Assembly: GCA_964354135.1 (NCBI GenBank)
Contig: CAYGZA010000177.1
Location: 1 to 13,782, forward strand
Origin: CAYGZA01 sp964354135
GTDB taxonomy: Bacteria; Planctomycetota; Planctomycetia; Pirellulales; Thermoguttaceae
Direction: 5' to 3'
Length of the DNA: 13,782 nt
Below, one piece after another: positions 1 to 6,083 of this stretch. Positions within the stretch are counted from its first letter, which is position 1. Every line of letters starts with the position of its first letter. A model generated the notes under the pieces. The model did no database searches. It worked only from the letters and a program-made list of their open reading frames with translations, and was not told the DNA's origin. Both the position numbers and the translations under genes were made by a program.

Positions 1-1049
1 AGCGGTTCAGCCGCATCGTGCGGATGCACGCCGACAAGCGGGAGGAGATCGACTCCGCCTCGGCCGGCGAGATCGTGGCCGTCCTGGGCGTGGACTGCGC
101 CAGCGGAGACACGTACTCCTCCGAATACCCGTACTGCACGCTCCAGCGGATGTTCGTCCCCGAGCCGGTGATCCGGGTGGCGGTCGAGGCAGCCGATCGC
201 GACGGCTCCGAGCGGCTCAACAAGGCCCTGCGCCGCTACGCGCGCGAAGACCCCACGCTGCACCTGGCCACCGACGAGGAGACGGGCGAGACGATCCTGG
301 CCGGCATGGGCGAGCTGCACCTGGAGGTCTACGTCGAGCGGGTCCGCCGCGAGTACAAGGTGGAGGTGAAGGTCGGGCCGCCCAAGGTCAACTATCGCGA
401 GGCCCCCACGCAGCCGGCCCGGTTCAACGTCCGCCACAAGAAGCAGACGGGCGGCGCCGGGCAGTTCGCCCACGTCGTCGGCCGCTTCGAGGTCTTGCCC
501 GAGGACGCCGATGAGACGTTCCTGTTCGAGGACGACGTCGCCGGCGGGCGGGTCCCCCGGCAGTACATCCCCGCGGTGGAAAAGGGCTTCCGCAAGGAGC
601 TGGCCAAGGGGCCGACGGCCGGATACCCGATCGTGGGCTTGCACGTCATCCTCGAAGACGGCTCGTACCACGAAGTCGATAGCTCGGACCTGGCGTTCCA
701 GATCTGCGCCCAGACGACCATGCGCGAGACGTTCCCCAAGACCCGGCCCGTCCTCCTGGAGCCGGCGATGAAGATCGAGATCGAGTGTCCCAAGCAGTTC
801 CAGGGCTCCGTGGTCGGCGACCTGGCGGGCCGGCGGGGCACGGTCACGGCCACGGAGGTGCAGGGCCCGATCGCGCGGATCGCCGGCGAAGTCCCGCTGG
901 CCGAGACCTTCGGCTACTCCACCGACCTGCGGAGCATGACCCAGGGCCAAGGGACCTTCACCCTCGAATTCGCCCGCTACAAGCGCCTCCCGCCGCACCT
1001 CGAGCGCGAAGTGATCGAGAAGCGGAAGAGGCCGACGGCCACCATGTGA
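1..1049 (+). CDS. fusA: Translation elongation factor G, C-terminal half (partial)
   Basis: EF-G is the GTPase that drives ribosomal translocation and, with RRF, recycling. The window opens inside the gene; the frame is already open at base 3, so the GTG at 18 is an internal valine and not a start. About 348 residues are visible of a usual 690-700: the end of domain II (RMHADKREEI), domain III (GMGELHLEVYVERVRREY near base 305-360), domain IV (HKKQTGGAGQF near 433-470) and domain V (VVGDLAGRRG, then FGYSTDLRSMTQGQGTF). The G domain is off the left edge. The segments GVDCASGDT and HKKQTGGAGQF look closer to mitochondrial mtEFG1 and spirochaete/planctomycete spdEFG1 than to E. coli FusA, so this may be one of several EF-G paralogues. 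TGA at 1047-1049; no clear terminator follows, only the repeats from 1061. Family very sure, subfamily moderately. Confidence 0.95.
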   Translation, partial: RFSRIVRMHADKREEIDSASAGEIVAVLGVDCASGDTYSSEYPYCTLQRMFVPEPVIRVAVEAADRDGSERLNKALRRYAREDPTLHLATDEETGETILAGMGELHLEVYVERVRREYKVEVKVGPPKVNYREAPTQPARFNVRHKKQTGGAGQFAHVVGRFEVLPEDADETFLFEDDVAGGRVPRQYIPAVEKGFRKELAKGPTAGYPIVGLHVILEDGSYHEVDSSDLAFQICAQTTMRETFPKTRPVLLEPAMKIEIECPKQFQGSVVGDLAGRRGTVTATEVQGPIARIAGEVPLAETFGYSTDLRSMTQGQGTFTLEFARYKRLPPHLEREVIEKRKRPTATM

Positions 1050-1060
1050 GTGAGTATCAC

Positions 1061-1086
1061 CACGGAGGCACGGAGGTCACGGAGAA
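1061..1086 (+). repeat. CACGGAGG-type short tandem repeat
   Basis: Three near-identical units, CACGGAGG (1061-1068), CACGGAGGT (1069-1077) and CACGGAGAA (1078-1086), lie 11 bases after the EF-G stop. A related array with exact 8-base period (CACGAAAG, CACGAGAG, CACGGAAA) is at 4689-4712. From memory, very similar sequence occurs between genes in many planctomycete and deltaproteobacterial genomes and often gets mis-annotated as small ORFs rich in HGGTEV-like peptides. The function is unknown. Confidence 0.6.
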
Positions 1087-1088
1087 GG

Positions 1089-1110
1089 AAGGATGAAGGG
1101 TGAGGGATGA
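1089..1110 (+). repeat. Left arm of 22-bp inverted repeat around the ORF6N gene
   Basis: A purine-rich block built on GGATGAAGG/GAGGGATGA. Read on the plus strand it matches the reverse complement of 1725-1746 at 20 of 22 positions. The two arms enclose exactly one gene, the ORF6N gene at 1145-1678. It directly follows the CACGGAGG array. Confidence 0.6.
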
Positions 1111-1144
1111 AGCCGTAGGCCTGGGTGTGCCGGGCGGATTTGCC

Positions 1145-1678
1145 CTATTTGTCGTCGCTCGCGCGGAACCCGATCCGACGCTGCGGTTGAGCCGGAAGCG
1201 GGGCCATGAGTTCGCGGATGGCATCAAAGACCACGCGGAACTGCGCATCGTACTTCTTCTCCAACTCATCCAGCCGCCGCGCCAATGCCGTGTTCGAGGC
1301 GAGCATCTCACGCAGGCGGACGAACGTCCGCATGATCTCGATGTTCACGAGCACGGCTCGCTCGCTTCGGAGTACGCTGGAGAGCATGGCGACGCCCTCC
1401 TGTGTGAATGCGTACGGGAGCGAGCCACCCAGGCTACGCTTGGAAGGTATCACATTTTGTGATACCAACGCTTCCGCTTCCTGGTGGCTCAGTCGAAACA
1501 TGAAGTCCGGGGGAAACCGAGCCTCGTTGCGGCTAACCTGCTGGCGGAGTGCGATCGCCTTCACGCCATACAGCTCGGCGAGGTCGCGGTCGAGCATGAC
1601 CTTGTGCCCCCGGATGACCAGGATGGCTCGTTCGATCCGCTCGACGCGAATCACGGAGTGCGCGTGCTTCTTCACCAC
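1145..1678 (-). CDS. ORF6N domain-containing protein
   Basis: A 177-residue protein with an N-terminal ORF6N domain (about residues 15-105). This family is found in phage and mobile-element proteins, often beside KilA-N or antirepressor domains, and is thought to bind DNA; the cellular role of the stand-alone chromosomal copies is not established. Visible hallmarks are the segment IRGHKVMLDRDLAELYGV (23-40), RFPPDFMFRLS (54-64), LPYAFTQEGVAMLSSVL (87-103) and the helix VNIEIMRTFVRLREML. Residues about 125-155 look like a short coiled coil (LARRLDELEKKYDAQF), perhaps for oligomerisation. The start is GTG at 1676-1678 or the adjacent GTG at 1673-1675, with GAGG three or six bases upstream; there is no ATG nearby. 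The gene is bracketed by inverted repeats and contains a perfect palindrome (1446-1466). It lies 75 bp downstream of trpB2 on the same strand, but the context suggests a separate, acquired unit. Confidence 0.85.
   Translation of the reverse strand: MVKKHAHSVIRVERIERAILVIRGHKVMLDRDLAELYGVKAIALRQQVSRNEARFPPDFMFRLSHQEAEALVSQNVIPSKRSLGGSLPYAFTQEGVAMLSSVLRSERAVLVNIEIMRTFVRLREMLASNTALARRLDELEKKYDAQFRVVFDAIRELMAPLPAQPQRRIGFRASDDK
1446..1466. other. Perfect 21-bp palindrome inside the ORF6N coding sequence
   Basis: GGTATCACA (1446-1454) and TGTGATACC (1458-1466) are perfect reverse complements separated by TTT. The site encodes the LVSQNVIPS stretch of the ORF6N protein (residues 71-79). It could be a protein-binding site, an RNA hairpin in the coding region, or a by-product of the conserved peptide. 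Function not known. Confidence 0.5.
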
Positions 1679-1717
1679 AATCCTCGGGCCGAAACAACCA
1701 GCCCTGCGGCTTTCGAT

Positions 1718-1746
1718 TCATCCCTCATCCCTCATCCTTCATCCCT
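1718..1746 (-). repeat. Right arm of inverted repeat (TCATCCC tandem block)
   Basis: A pyrimidine-rich run of TCATCCC/TCATCCT units (1718-1746). Bases 1725-1746 form the arm that matches 1089-1110 in inverse orientation at 20 of 22 positions. It sits between the trpB2 stop (1754) and the ORF6N start (1678), so it lies in the 5' leader region of the ORF6N gene. It could also be only a low-complexity intergenic repeat. Confidence 0.55.
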
Positions 1747-1753
1747 TCTTCCG

Positions 1754-3109
1754 CTACTCCACCACCGGCAGCTCCGCCAGGGCCGCCTCGATCTTCTCTT
1801 TCGGGTAGGCGTAGTCCTCCAAATCGCCGGCGAAGAAGCGGTCGTAGGCCCCGAGGTCGCACAGCCCGTGGCCGCTGAAGTTGAACAGGATGCACTTCTC
1901 CTCGCCGGTCTCGCGGCAGCGGATCGCCTCGTTGATGACAGCGCGGATCGCGTGCGAGGTTTCCGGAGCGGGAATCGTCCCCTCGGTCAGGGCGAACATC
2001 TGGGCCGCCTGAAAACACTCGATCTGGTGTACGGCCACCGGCTCGATCAGCCCGAGCTTCGCCCCCAGGCTGACCATCGGGGCCATGCCGTGGTAGCGCA
2101 GGCCCCCAGCGTGAATCCCCGCCGGGATGAAGCTGTGGCCCAGCGTGTACATCTTCACCAGCGGCGTCAGCTTCGTGGTGTCGCCGAAGTCGTAGCGGTA
2201 CTGGCCTTGGCTCATCGAGGGGCAGGACTTCGGCTCCACGGCCAGGAAGCGGATCGGCTTGCCTTCGAGCCTGCGGCGGATGAAAGGAAACGCCAGCCCG
2301 GCGAAGTTGCTCCCCCCGCCCACGCAGCCGATCACAATGTCGGGGAAATCGCCCACAAGCTGCATCTGCTTCTCGGCCTCCAGCCCGATCACCGACTGGT
2401 GCAAGAGCACGTGGTTGAGCACGCTCCCCAGGGTGTACTTGGAGCCCGGGCTGGTGACGGCGGCCTCGACGGCCTCGCTGATGGCAATCCCGAGGCTTCC
2501 CGGGCAGTTCGGGTCGGCGGCCAGGATCTGGCGGCCGGCTTGGGTTTCTTCCGACGGACTGGGCGTGACCTCCGCCCCCCACGTGTGCATCATCGAGCGG
2601 CGGTAGGGCTTCTGCTGGTAGCTCACCTTGACCATGTAGACCTTGCACTCCAGGCCGAACTGGGAGCAGGCAAACGCCAGCGCGGAGCCCCACTGCCCGG
2701 CCCCCGTCTCGGTCACCAGCCGCTTGGTCCCTTCGACCTTGTTGTAGTAGGCCTGCGGGACCGACGTGTTCGGCTTGTGGCTGCCGGGAGGGCTGAGGCT
2801 TTCGTCCTTGAAGTAGATGCGGGCCGGCGTCTTGAGCGCCCGCTCCAGGGCCGTCGCCCGCACCAGCGGCGATGGACGCCAAATGGCATACACCTTGCGG
2901 ACCTCGTCGGGGATCTCGATCCATCGCTCCTGACTCACCTCCTGCATGATCAACGCCCGGGCGAAGACCGGTTCCAGGTCGGCCGGGCCGACGGGCTGCA
3001 ACGTACCCGGGTTCAGCGGCGGGGGGACCGGCTCCGGCAGGTCGGCCTGGAGGTTGTACCAGGCGCTGGGCAGCTCGCTCTCACTGAGGAACACACGCTT
3101 GGAACTCAT
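1754..3109 (-). CDS. trpB: TrpB2-type tryptophan synthase beta chain-like PLP enzyme
   Basis: A 451-residue PLP-dependent enzyme of the TrpB2 branch, longer than classical TrpB (about 400). TrpB makes tryptophan from indole and L-serine; TrpB2 proteins usually lack an adjacent trpA and are thought to act alone, for example in indole salvage. Visible features are GSHKPNTS with the PLP lysine K112, the TETGAGQWG loop carrying the catalytic glutamate E134, the glycine-rich phosphate-binding CVGGGSNFAG (262-271) and a C-terminal SGHG (412-415). The N-terminal 75 residues, including RALIMQEVSQERWIEIP, are the extension typical of TrpB2. ATG at 3107-3109 has GGGAG six bases upstream (AATGCG spacer). 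It is divergent from the M28 peptidase across 190 bp. No other trp genes are in the window, which fits an orphan TrpB2. TAG at 1754-1756. Confidence 0.93.
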   Translation of the reverse strand: MSSKRVFLSESELPSAWYNLQADLPEPVPPPLNPGTLQPVGPADLEPVFARALIMQEVSQERWIEIPDEVRKVYAIWRPSPLVRATALERALKTPARIYFKDESLSPPGSHKPNTSVPQAYYNKVEGTKRLVTETGAGQWGSALAFACSQFGLECKVYMVKVSYQQKPYRRSMMHTWGAEVTPSPSEETQAGRQILAADPNCPGSLGIAISEAVEAAVTSPGSKYTLGSVLNHVLLHQSVIGLEAEKQMQLVGDFPDIVIGCVGGGSNFAGLAFPFIRRRLEGKPIRFLAVEPKSCPSMSQGQYRYDFGDTTKLTPLVKMYTLGHSFIPAGIHAGGLRYHGMAPMVSLGAKLGLIEPVAVHQIECFQAAQMFALTEGTIPAPETSHAIRAVINEAIRCRETGEEKCILFNFSGHGLCDLGAYDRFFAGDLEDYAYPKEKIEAALAELPVVE

Positions 3110-3236
3110 CGCATTCTCCCTGTACTCGCCCTTCCAAAACCATAGAACTCTACCAGCGTAATGGGTCGCGTGCCGTTTGTCGACGCCCCGGGTAATGTTT
3201 TTCGACGTCCTCCGCGGTTCCCGTGGCGCCGCATTG

Positions 3237-3245
3237 TGCTAGAAT
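3237..3245 (+). promoter_or_regulatory. Candidate extended -10 promoter for the M28 peptidase gene
   Basis: TGC-TAGAAT (TGN at 3237-3239, hexamer at 3240-3245) is an extended -10 with five of six consensus bases. It would start transcription near 3252 and give a leader of about 48 bases to the ATG at 3300. No good -35 is present 17 bases upstream, which an extended -10 can tolerate. No comparably good promoter was seen for the divergent trpB2 gene. Confidence 0.4.
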
Positions 3246-3299
3246 TACCCGACCAGTCGGTCTTGTCGGCCGCATTGAACCCGCCGGAGACGGTCAAGG

Positions 3300-4607
3300 A
3301 TGCCCAGGTCTTCCAGATTCACGCGTTGGCTCTTCGCGGCGGCGGCAATATGGGTTTGGCTGGCGGCAGTTCCGCTCAAGGCCGCCGAGAAGCTCCCCGC
3401 GCTCGAAGCGGCCCTCCAGTCCATCACCGCCGGCGAGCTCCAGCAGCACGTCGACTTCCTCGCCGACGACAAACGCGAAGGCCGCGAAGCGGGCAGCCGC
3501 GGCGGCCGCGCCGCCGGCGACTATCTTATCGCCCACGTGACCGCGCTCCACCTCAAGGGTGCGGGAACGGACGGGGGCTATGCCCAGCCTTTTGCCCCCA
3601 ACTTCCGCAACCTCCTCGGTCTCTCGGAGGGAAGCGACCCGCAGTTGAAAAACGAGGTGGTCCTCGTCGGGGCCCATTACGACCACGTCGGATACGGCCG
3701 CAGGGGAAACGGCCTGGAGCAATTCGGGTTCATTCACAACGGGGCCGACGACAACGCCAGCGGCACCGCCAGCGTCTTGGAGCTCGCGCAGGCGTTCACA
3801 CTCCTCCCCCAGCCGCCGCGCCGATCGGTCCTTTTCGCCTTCTGGGACGCCGAAGAGAAGGGGATGCTCGGCTCGAAGCACTGGGTCGCCCACCCCACGG
3901 TCCCGCTCGAGCGCGTCACCGTCATGATCAACCTGGACATGATCGGCCGGCTCCGCAACGACCGGCTGATCGTCTTCGGGAGCCGCAGCGGGTACGGCCT
4001 GCGCCGCGTGGTCAGCAGCCACAACGAGCCGCCGCCGCTGGCGATCGAGTTCCGCCGCACCGTGATTCCTATGGCGGACCACTACCCCTTCTACCTCAAA
4101 GAGATCCCCGTGCTCGCCCTGCACACCGACCTCCACCCTCAATACCACACGCCCAGCGACGATGCCTCGCTGATCAACCCCGATGGAATGCAGCGGATCG
4201 TCCGGCTGTTGCTTGGGGTGGTGTACGACCTGGCCGATCGCGACCAGCCCCCTCGATTCCGTCAGGCCGTGCATGGCGAGACCGAAGAGAACCGGCCCGT
4301 CCCGGCGCCGCCGGACCAGGGCAACGGCCGCCCCTTGCGGGTCGGAATCACCTGGCGATTGGACGACGCCGAGCCCGGCGCCGTCGTGCTCACCCACGTT
4401 GTCCCCGGCTCGCCCGCCGCCCGGGCCGGGCTCCAGCCCGAGGACCGCATCTATCAGGTCAACGGACGCGACTTTTCGGACGACGCGGAGCTGGGAACGC
4501 GGTTAAAGACCCTTCCCGGGCCGATCAAGCTCCTCATCGAGCGCGGCGGGCAGCTCCGCAACGTCGAAATCGACTTCGAGGCAGCCAAGCTCCGCCGCGC
4601 CGCGTGA
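3300..4607 (+). CDS. Secreted M28 family zinc metallopeptidase with C-terminal PDZ domain
   Basis: A 435-residue exported aminopeptidase-like protein. Residues 1-29 form a Sec signal peptide (basic start, hydrophobic AAAAIWVWLAAV, cleavage near PLKAA). The M28 domain (about 40-310) binds two zinc ions; the expected ligands are visible as H126 in GAHYDHVG, the aspartate of GADDNASG (148-155), the E185-E186 pair in DAEEKGMLGS (catalytic base and ligand), D213 in NLDMIGR and H283 in YHTPSDD. A PDZ domain (about 345-425; ITWRLDDAEPG, SPAARAGLQPEDRIYQVNG) follows, which may steer substrate or partner binding. The acidic-proline stretch around 322-342 looks like a linker. ATG at 3300 has GGAG ten bases upstream and AAGG directly abutting it, and gives a complete signal peptide. 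It probably trims peptides in the periplasm or outside the cell; the substrate cannot be told from sequence. It appears monocistronic. Confidence 0.92.
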   Translation: MPRSSRFTRWLFAAAAIWVWLAAVPLKAAEKLPALEAALQSITAGELQQHVDFLADDKREGREAGSRGGRAAGDYLIAHVTALHLKGAGTDGGYAQPFAPNFRNLLGLSEGSDPQLKNEVVLVGAHYDHVGYGRRGNGLEQFGFIHNGADDNASGTASVLELAQAFTLLPQPPRRSVLFAFWDAEEKGMLGSKHWVAHPTVPLERVTVMINLDMIGRLRNDRLIVFGSRSGYGLRRVVSSHNEPPPLAIEFRRTVIPMADHYPFYLKEIPVLALHTDLHPQYHTPSDDASLINPDGMQRIVRLLLGVVYDLADRDQPPRFRQAVHGETEENRPVPAPPDQGNGRPLRVGITWRLDDAEPGAVVLTHVVPGSPAARAGLQPEDRIYQVNGRDFSDDAELGTRLKTLPGPIKLLIERGGQLRNVEIDFEAAKLRRAA

Positions 4608-4622
4608 CGACGCGGTGCGTAA

Positions 4623-4657
4623 GAAAGGGAAAAAGGGAAAGGGGAAAACTGGAAAAG
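4623..4657 (+). repeat. Purine-rich GGGAAA low-complexity block
   Basis: A run of GAAAGGGAAAAAGGGAAAGG type, almost free of pyrimidines, begins 16 bases after the M28 stop. It has no hairpin and no terminator form. It resembles the other intergenic low-complexity blocks of this window but uses a different unit. Confidence 0.5.
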
Positions 4658-4688
4658 ATTTGACACTCTAGCAAGGAAATCGGGTAAT

Positions 4689-4712
4689 CACGAAAGCACG
4701 AGAGCACGGAAA
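4689..4712 (+). repeat. CACGRRAR tandem repeat, exact 8-base period
   Basis: Three consecutive octamers, CACGAAAG, CACGAGAG and CACGGAAA. It is the same family as the array at 1061-1086 (CACGGAGG). It lies between the M28 gene and the 3' end of the tRNA gene. Confidence 0.55.
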
Positions 4713-4735
4713 ACGGGACAAACGGCACTTTCCAG

Positions 4736-4808
4736 CACGCCCGGCAGGATTCGAACCTGCAACCATCGGATTAGAAATCCGATGCTCTATCCCTTGAGCT
4801 ACGGGCGC
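4736..4808 (-). tRNA. tRNA-Arg, anticodon TCT
   Basis: A full 73-base cloverleaf reads on the minus strand. The acceptor stem GCGCCCG pairs with CGGGCGT (one G-T pair at the end) with discriminator G. The D arm is GCTC/GAGC, the anticodon stem TCGGA/TCCGA with loop TTTCTAA and anticodon TCT (reads AGA and AGG), the variable loop TGGTT, and the T arm GCAGG/CCTGC with loop TTCGAAT. The CCA end is not encoded. The 5' end lies 50 bp from the start of the decayed primase reading frame on the opposite strand. tRNA genes are common integration sites, but the primase remnant lies on the 5' side, which is not the usual attachment end. Confidence 0.96.
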
Positions 4809-4857
4809 AAATCTATCCGAAAAACAAGGCCACTTCCCCGTTTCCCCGCGGGTTGGC

Positions 4858-5925
4858 ATGACCCCGTATGACACCCGCCGTGACACTCACACCCCACCAC
4901 CTGGTGGAACGGCCATCGGCAGTCGTCAAGTGCCACCATGCAAAGGGGGGAGTCATAATGTCCGAACGTACCACAAATCCACGGCTGCGCAAACCCTCGA
5001 AGCCTTCGGCTTGGACCGGTTGGTGGACGACTTGGCCAGCGACGATCAGGTCATCCTGCGAAGGTACTTGCCCATCGACACGGATCCGGTGAGGCCGGCG
5101 GGAATCTCCTCGACCGACGAAGAGCACAACGCGGCAATCGATCGGGCGCGGAGCATCGAGAGGCACCTGGTCGCCCACTTGGGCTTTCCTCGGGCCATTG
5201 TGGGCGATTCCAGCAACGGAGGTCACGTTCTCCCACGTATCGAACTGCCAAACGACGATGCCGCTCGCCTCCTGGTTGAACGCTGCCTGCAAGCACTCGA
5301 TTTGCGCTTCTCGGACGAATGTGTGGTCGTCGATGTGTCGGTCTCTAACGCAGCGCGCGTCTGGAAGCTCTACGGTACGGTGGCCGGAAAGGGTGACAGT
5401 CTCCCCGAGCGGCCCCATCGTGTTGCACGATTGCTGGACGTGCCGGAGAGCGTCGAGATTGTGCCGATCGAGAAGTTGCAGGCTTTGGCAGCGATGGCGC
5501 CGGAACCCCAGGATGTCAACGATCCATCCCACGAACACCGGGGTGCATTCGACCTCGACCGATGGATCAAAGATCACAACCTCGACGCATCGGATCCACG
5601 GCCTTGGCGCGATGGCCGAAAATGGGTATTCCGAGCACGTCCCTGGAATCCGTTGCACGGCGACTACATCCGCAAGCCGATCTTCGGCCGCGAAGGGGCC
5701 AACCTCCAGGTCTTCAAGCAGGGGAAACTCCTGCTGGCGACCGACGGCCCCTACGAGGGCCCGTCGATCTACCAAGAGGTCTGGCCGCTTCCGTGCTTCG
5801 ACCGGAAGTACTATGCCTGCACCGGCAGTTGGATCGTCAACGGCTGGGCGTGCGGGATCGGGATCCGGGAGGACGAAAGCCTGATCACGGGGAACTTCAG
5901 CCGCTTCGTGCCGCACTTGTTCTGA
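4858..5925 (+). pseudogene. Chimeric frame: primase (AEP) fragment fused to glutathionylspermidine synthase C-terminus
   Basis: The 355-codon frame holds parts of two unrelated proteins. Residues about 52-262 match the archaeo-eukaryotic primase domain of plasmid and prophage replication proteins: catalytic DxD in LPIDTDPVRPAGISSTDEEH (D74, D76), an SxH-type motif in DSSNGGH (H123), PNDD, then VDVSVSNAARVWKLYGT (D159) and ERPHR. That family normally continues past PWN into a zinc-binding tail and often a helicase. Instead, from L266 (base 5653) the frame reads GDYIRKPIFGREGANLQV, DGPYEG, IYQEVWPLPCFD, TGSWIV, GIGIREDESLITGN and FSRFVPHLF, the end of a glutathionylspermidine synthase-like ATP-grasp protein, with stop at its natural C-terminus. 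The synthase lacks its N-terminal three quarters and the primase lacks both ends. ATG 4858 has no Shine-Dalgarno; the only good one (4944-4952) serves ATG 4958 in another frame. Most likely a decayed fusion by deletion; an expressed chimera or an assembly error is possible. Confidence 0.75.
4944..4960 (+). promoter_or_regulatory. Strong ribosome binding site and ATG in the wrong frame for the primase remnant
   Basis: AAGGGGGGAG (about 4943-4952) stands five bases before ATG 4958-4960. This ATG opens MSERTTNPRLRKPSKP in frame 2, which runs to a stop at 5092, while the primase motifs are in frame 1. It may be the original start of the primase gene, separated from the body by a frameshift or a deletion. 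Confidence 0.45.
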
Positions 5926-5960
5926 GAGGGGGCATAACTCGCTTCACGGCATTCGGCCGT

Positions 5961-5985
5961 CAGCAGTCAGCTATCAGCTTTCAGC
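5961..5985 (+). repeat. CAGCNNT heptamer tandem repeat
   Basis: CAGCAGT, CAGCTAT, CAGCTTT and a final CAGC follow each other with an exact 7-base period. It lies 36 bases after the stop of the chimeric frame. Similar CAGCTATCAGC blocks are, from memory, common between genes in this bacterial group. No function is known. Confidence 0.5.
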
Positions 5986-6032
5986 CACCACGTTGATTCG
6001 CCAGTTGTGCTGCCGGACCCGGCGAGGCACGG

Positions 6033-6059
6033 CCAATTCCCAGCGCGAGCGGGAACTGG
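6033..6059 (+). other. Stable hairpin in the leader of the CRTAC1 gene
   Basis: CCAATTCCC (6033-6041) pairs with GGGAACTGG (6051-6059) with one mismatch. An inner GC/GC pair closes a GCGA tetraloop (6045-6048), a GNRA loop, with A6042 bulged. It ends 12 bases before the GGAGG of the downstream gene, so it may affect mRNA stability or ribosome access. It is not a terminator: no T-run follows. Confidence 0.4.
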
Positions 6060-6083
6060 TAAGATCTCGTCGGAGGCCCCAAG

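Noticed and set aside
1061..1086. CRISPR-like array
   Set aside because: Units are 8-9 bases without spacers, and no cas gene is near.
1484..3145. 553-codon open frame on the plus strand opposite trpB2
   Set aside because: It is antisense to a clear TrpB2 gene, is rich in arginine, histidine and alanine, shows no family motif and arises from GC-biased third codon positions.
3161..4663. 500-codon open frame on the plus strand over the M28 gene
   Set aside because: It is the +1 or +2 shadow of the peptidase, very arginine/proline-rich, with no motif; the peptidase frame carries all zinc ligands.
4736..5925. Classical tRNA-integrated genomic island
   Set aside because: The primase remnant lies at the 5' side of the tRNA rather than its 3' end, no integrase is present and no repeat of the tRNA 3' end was found within the window.
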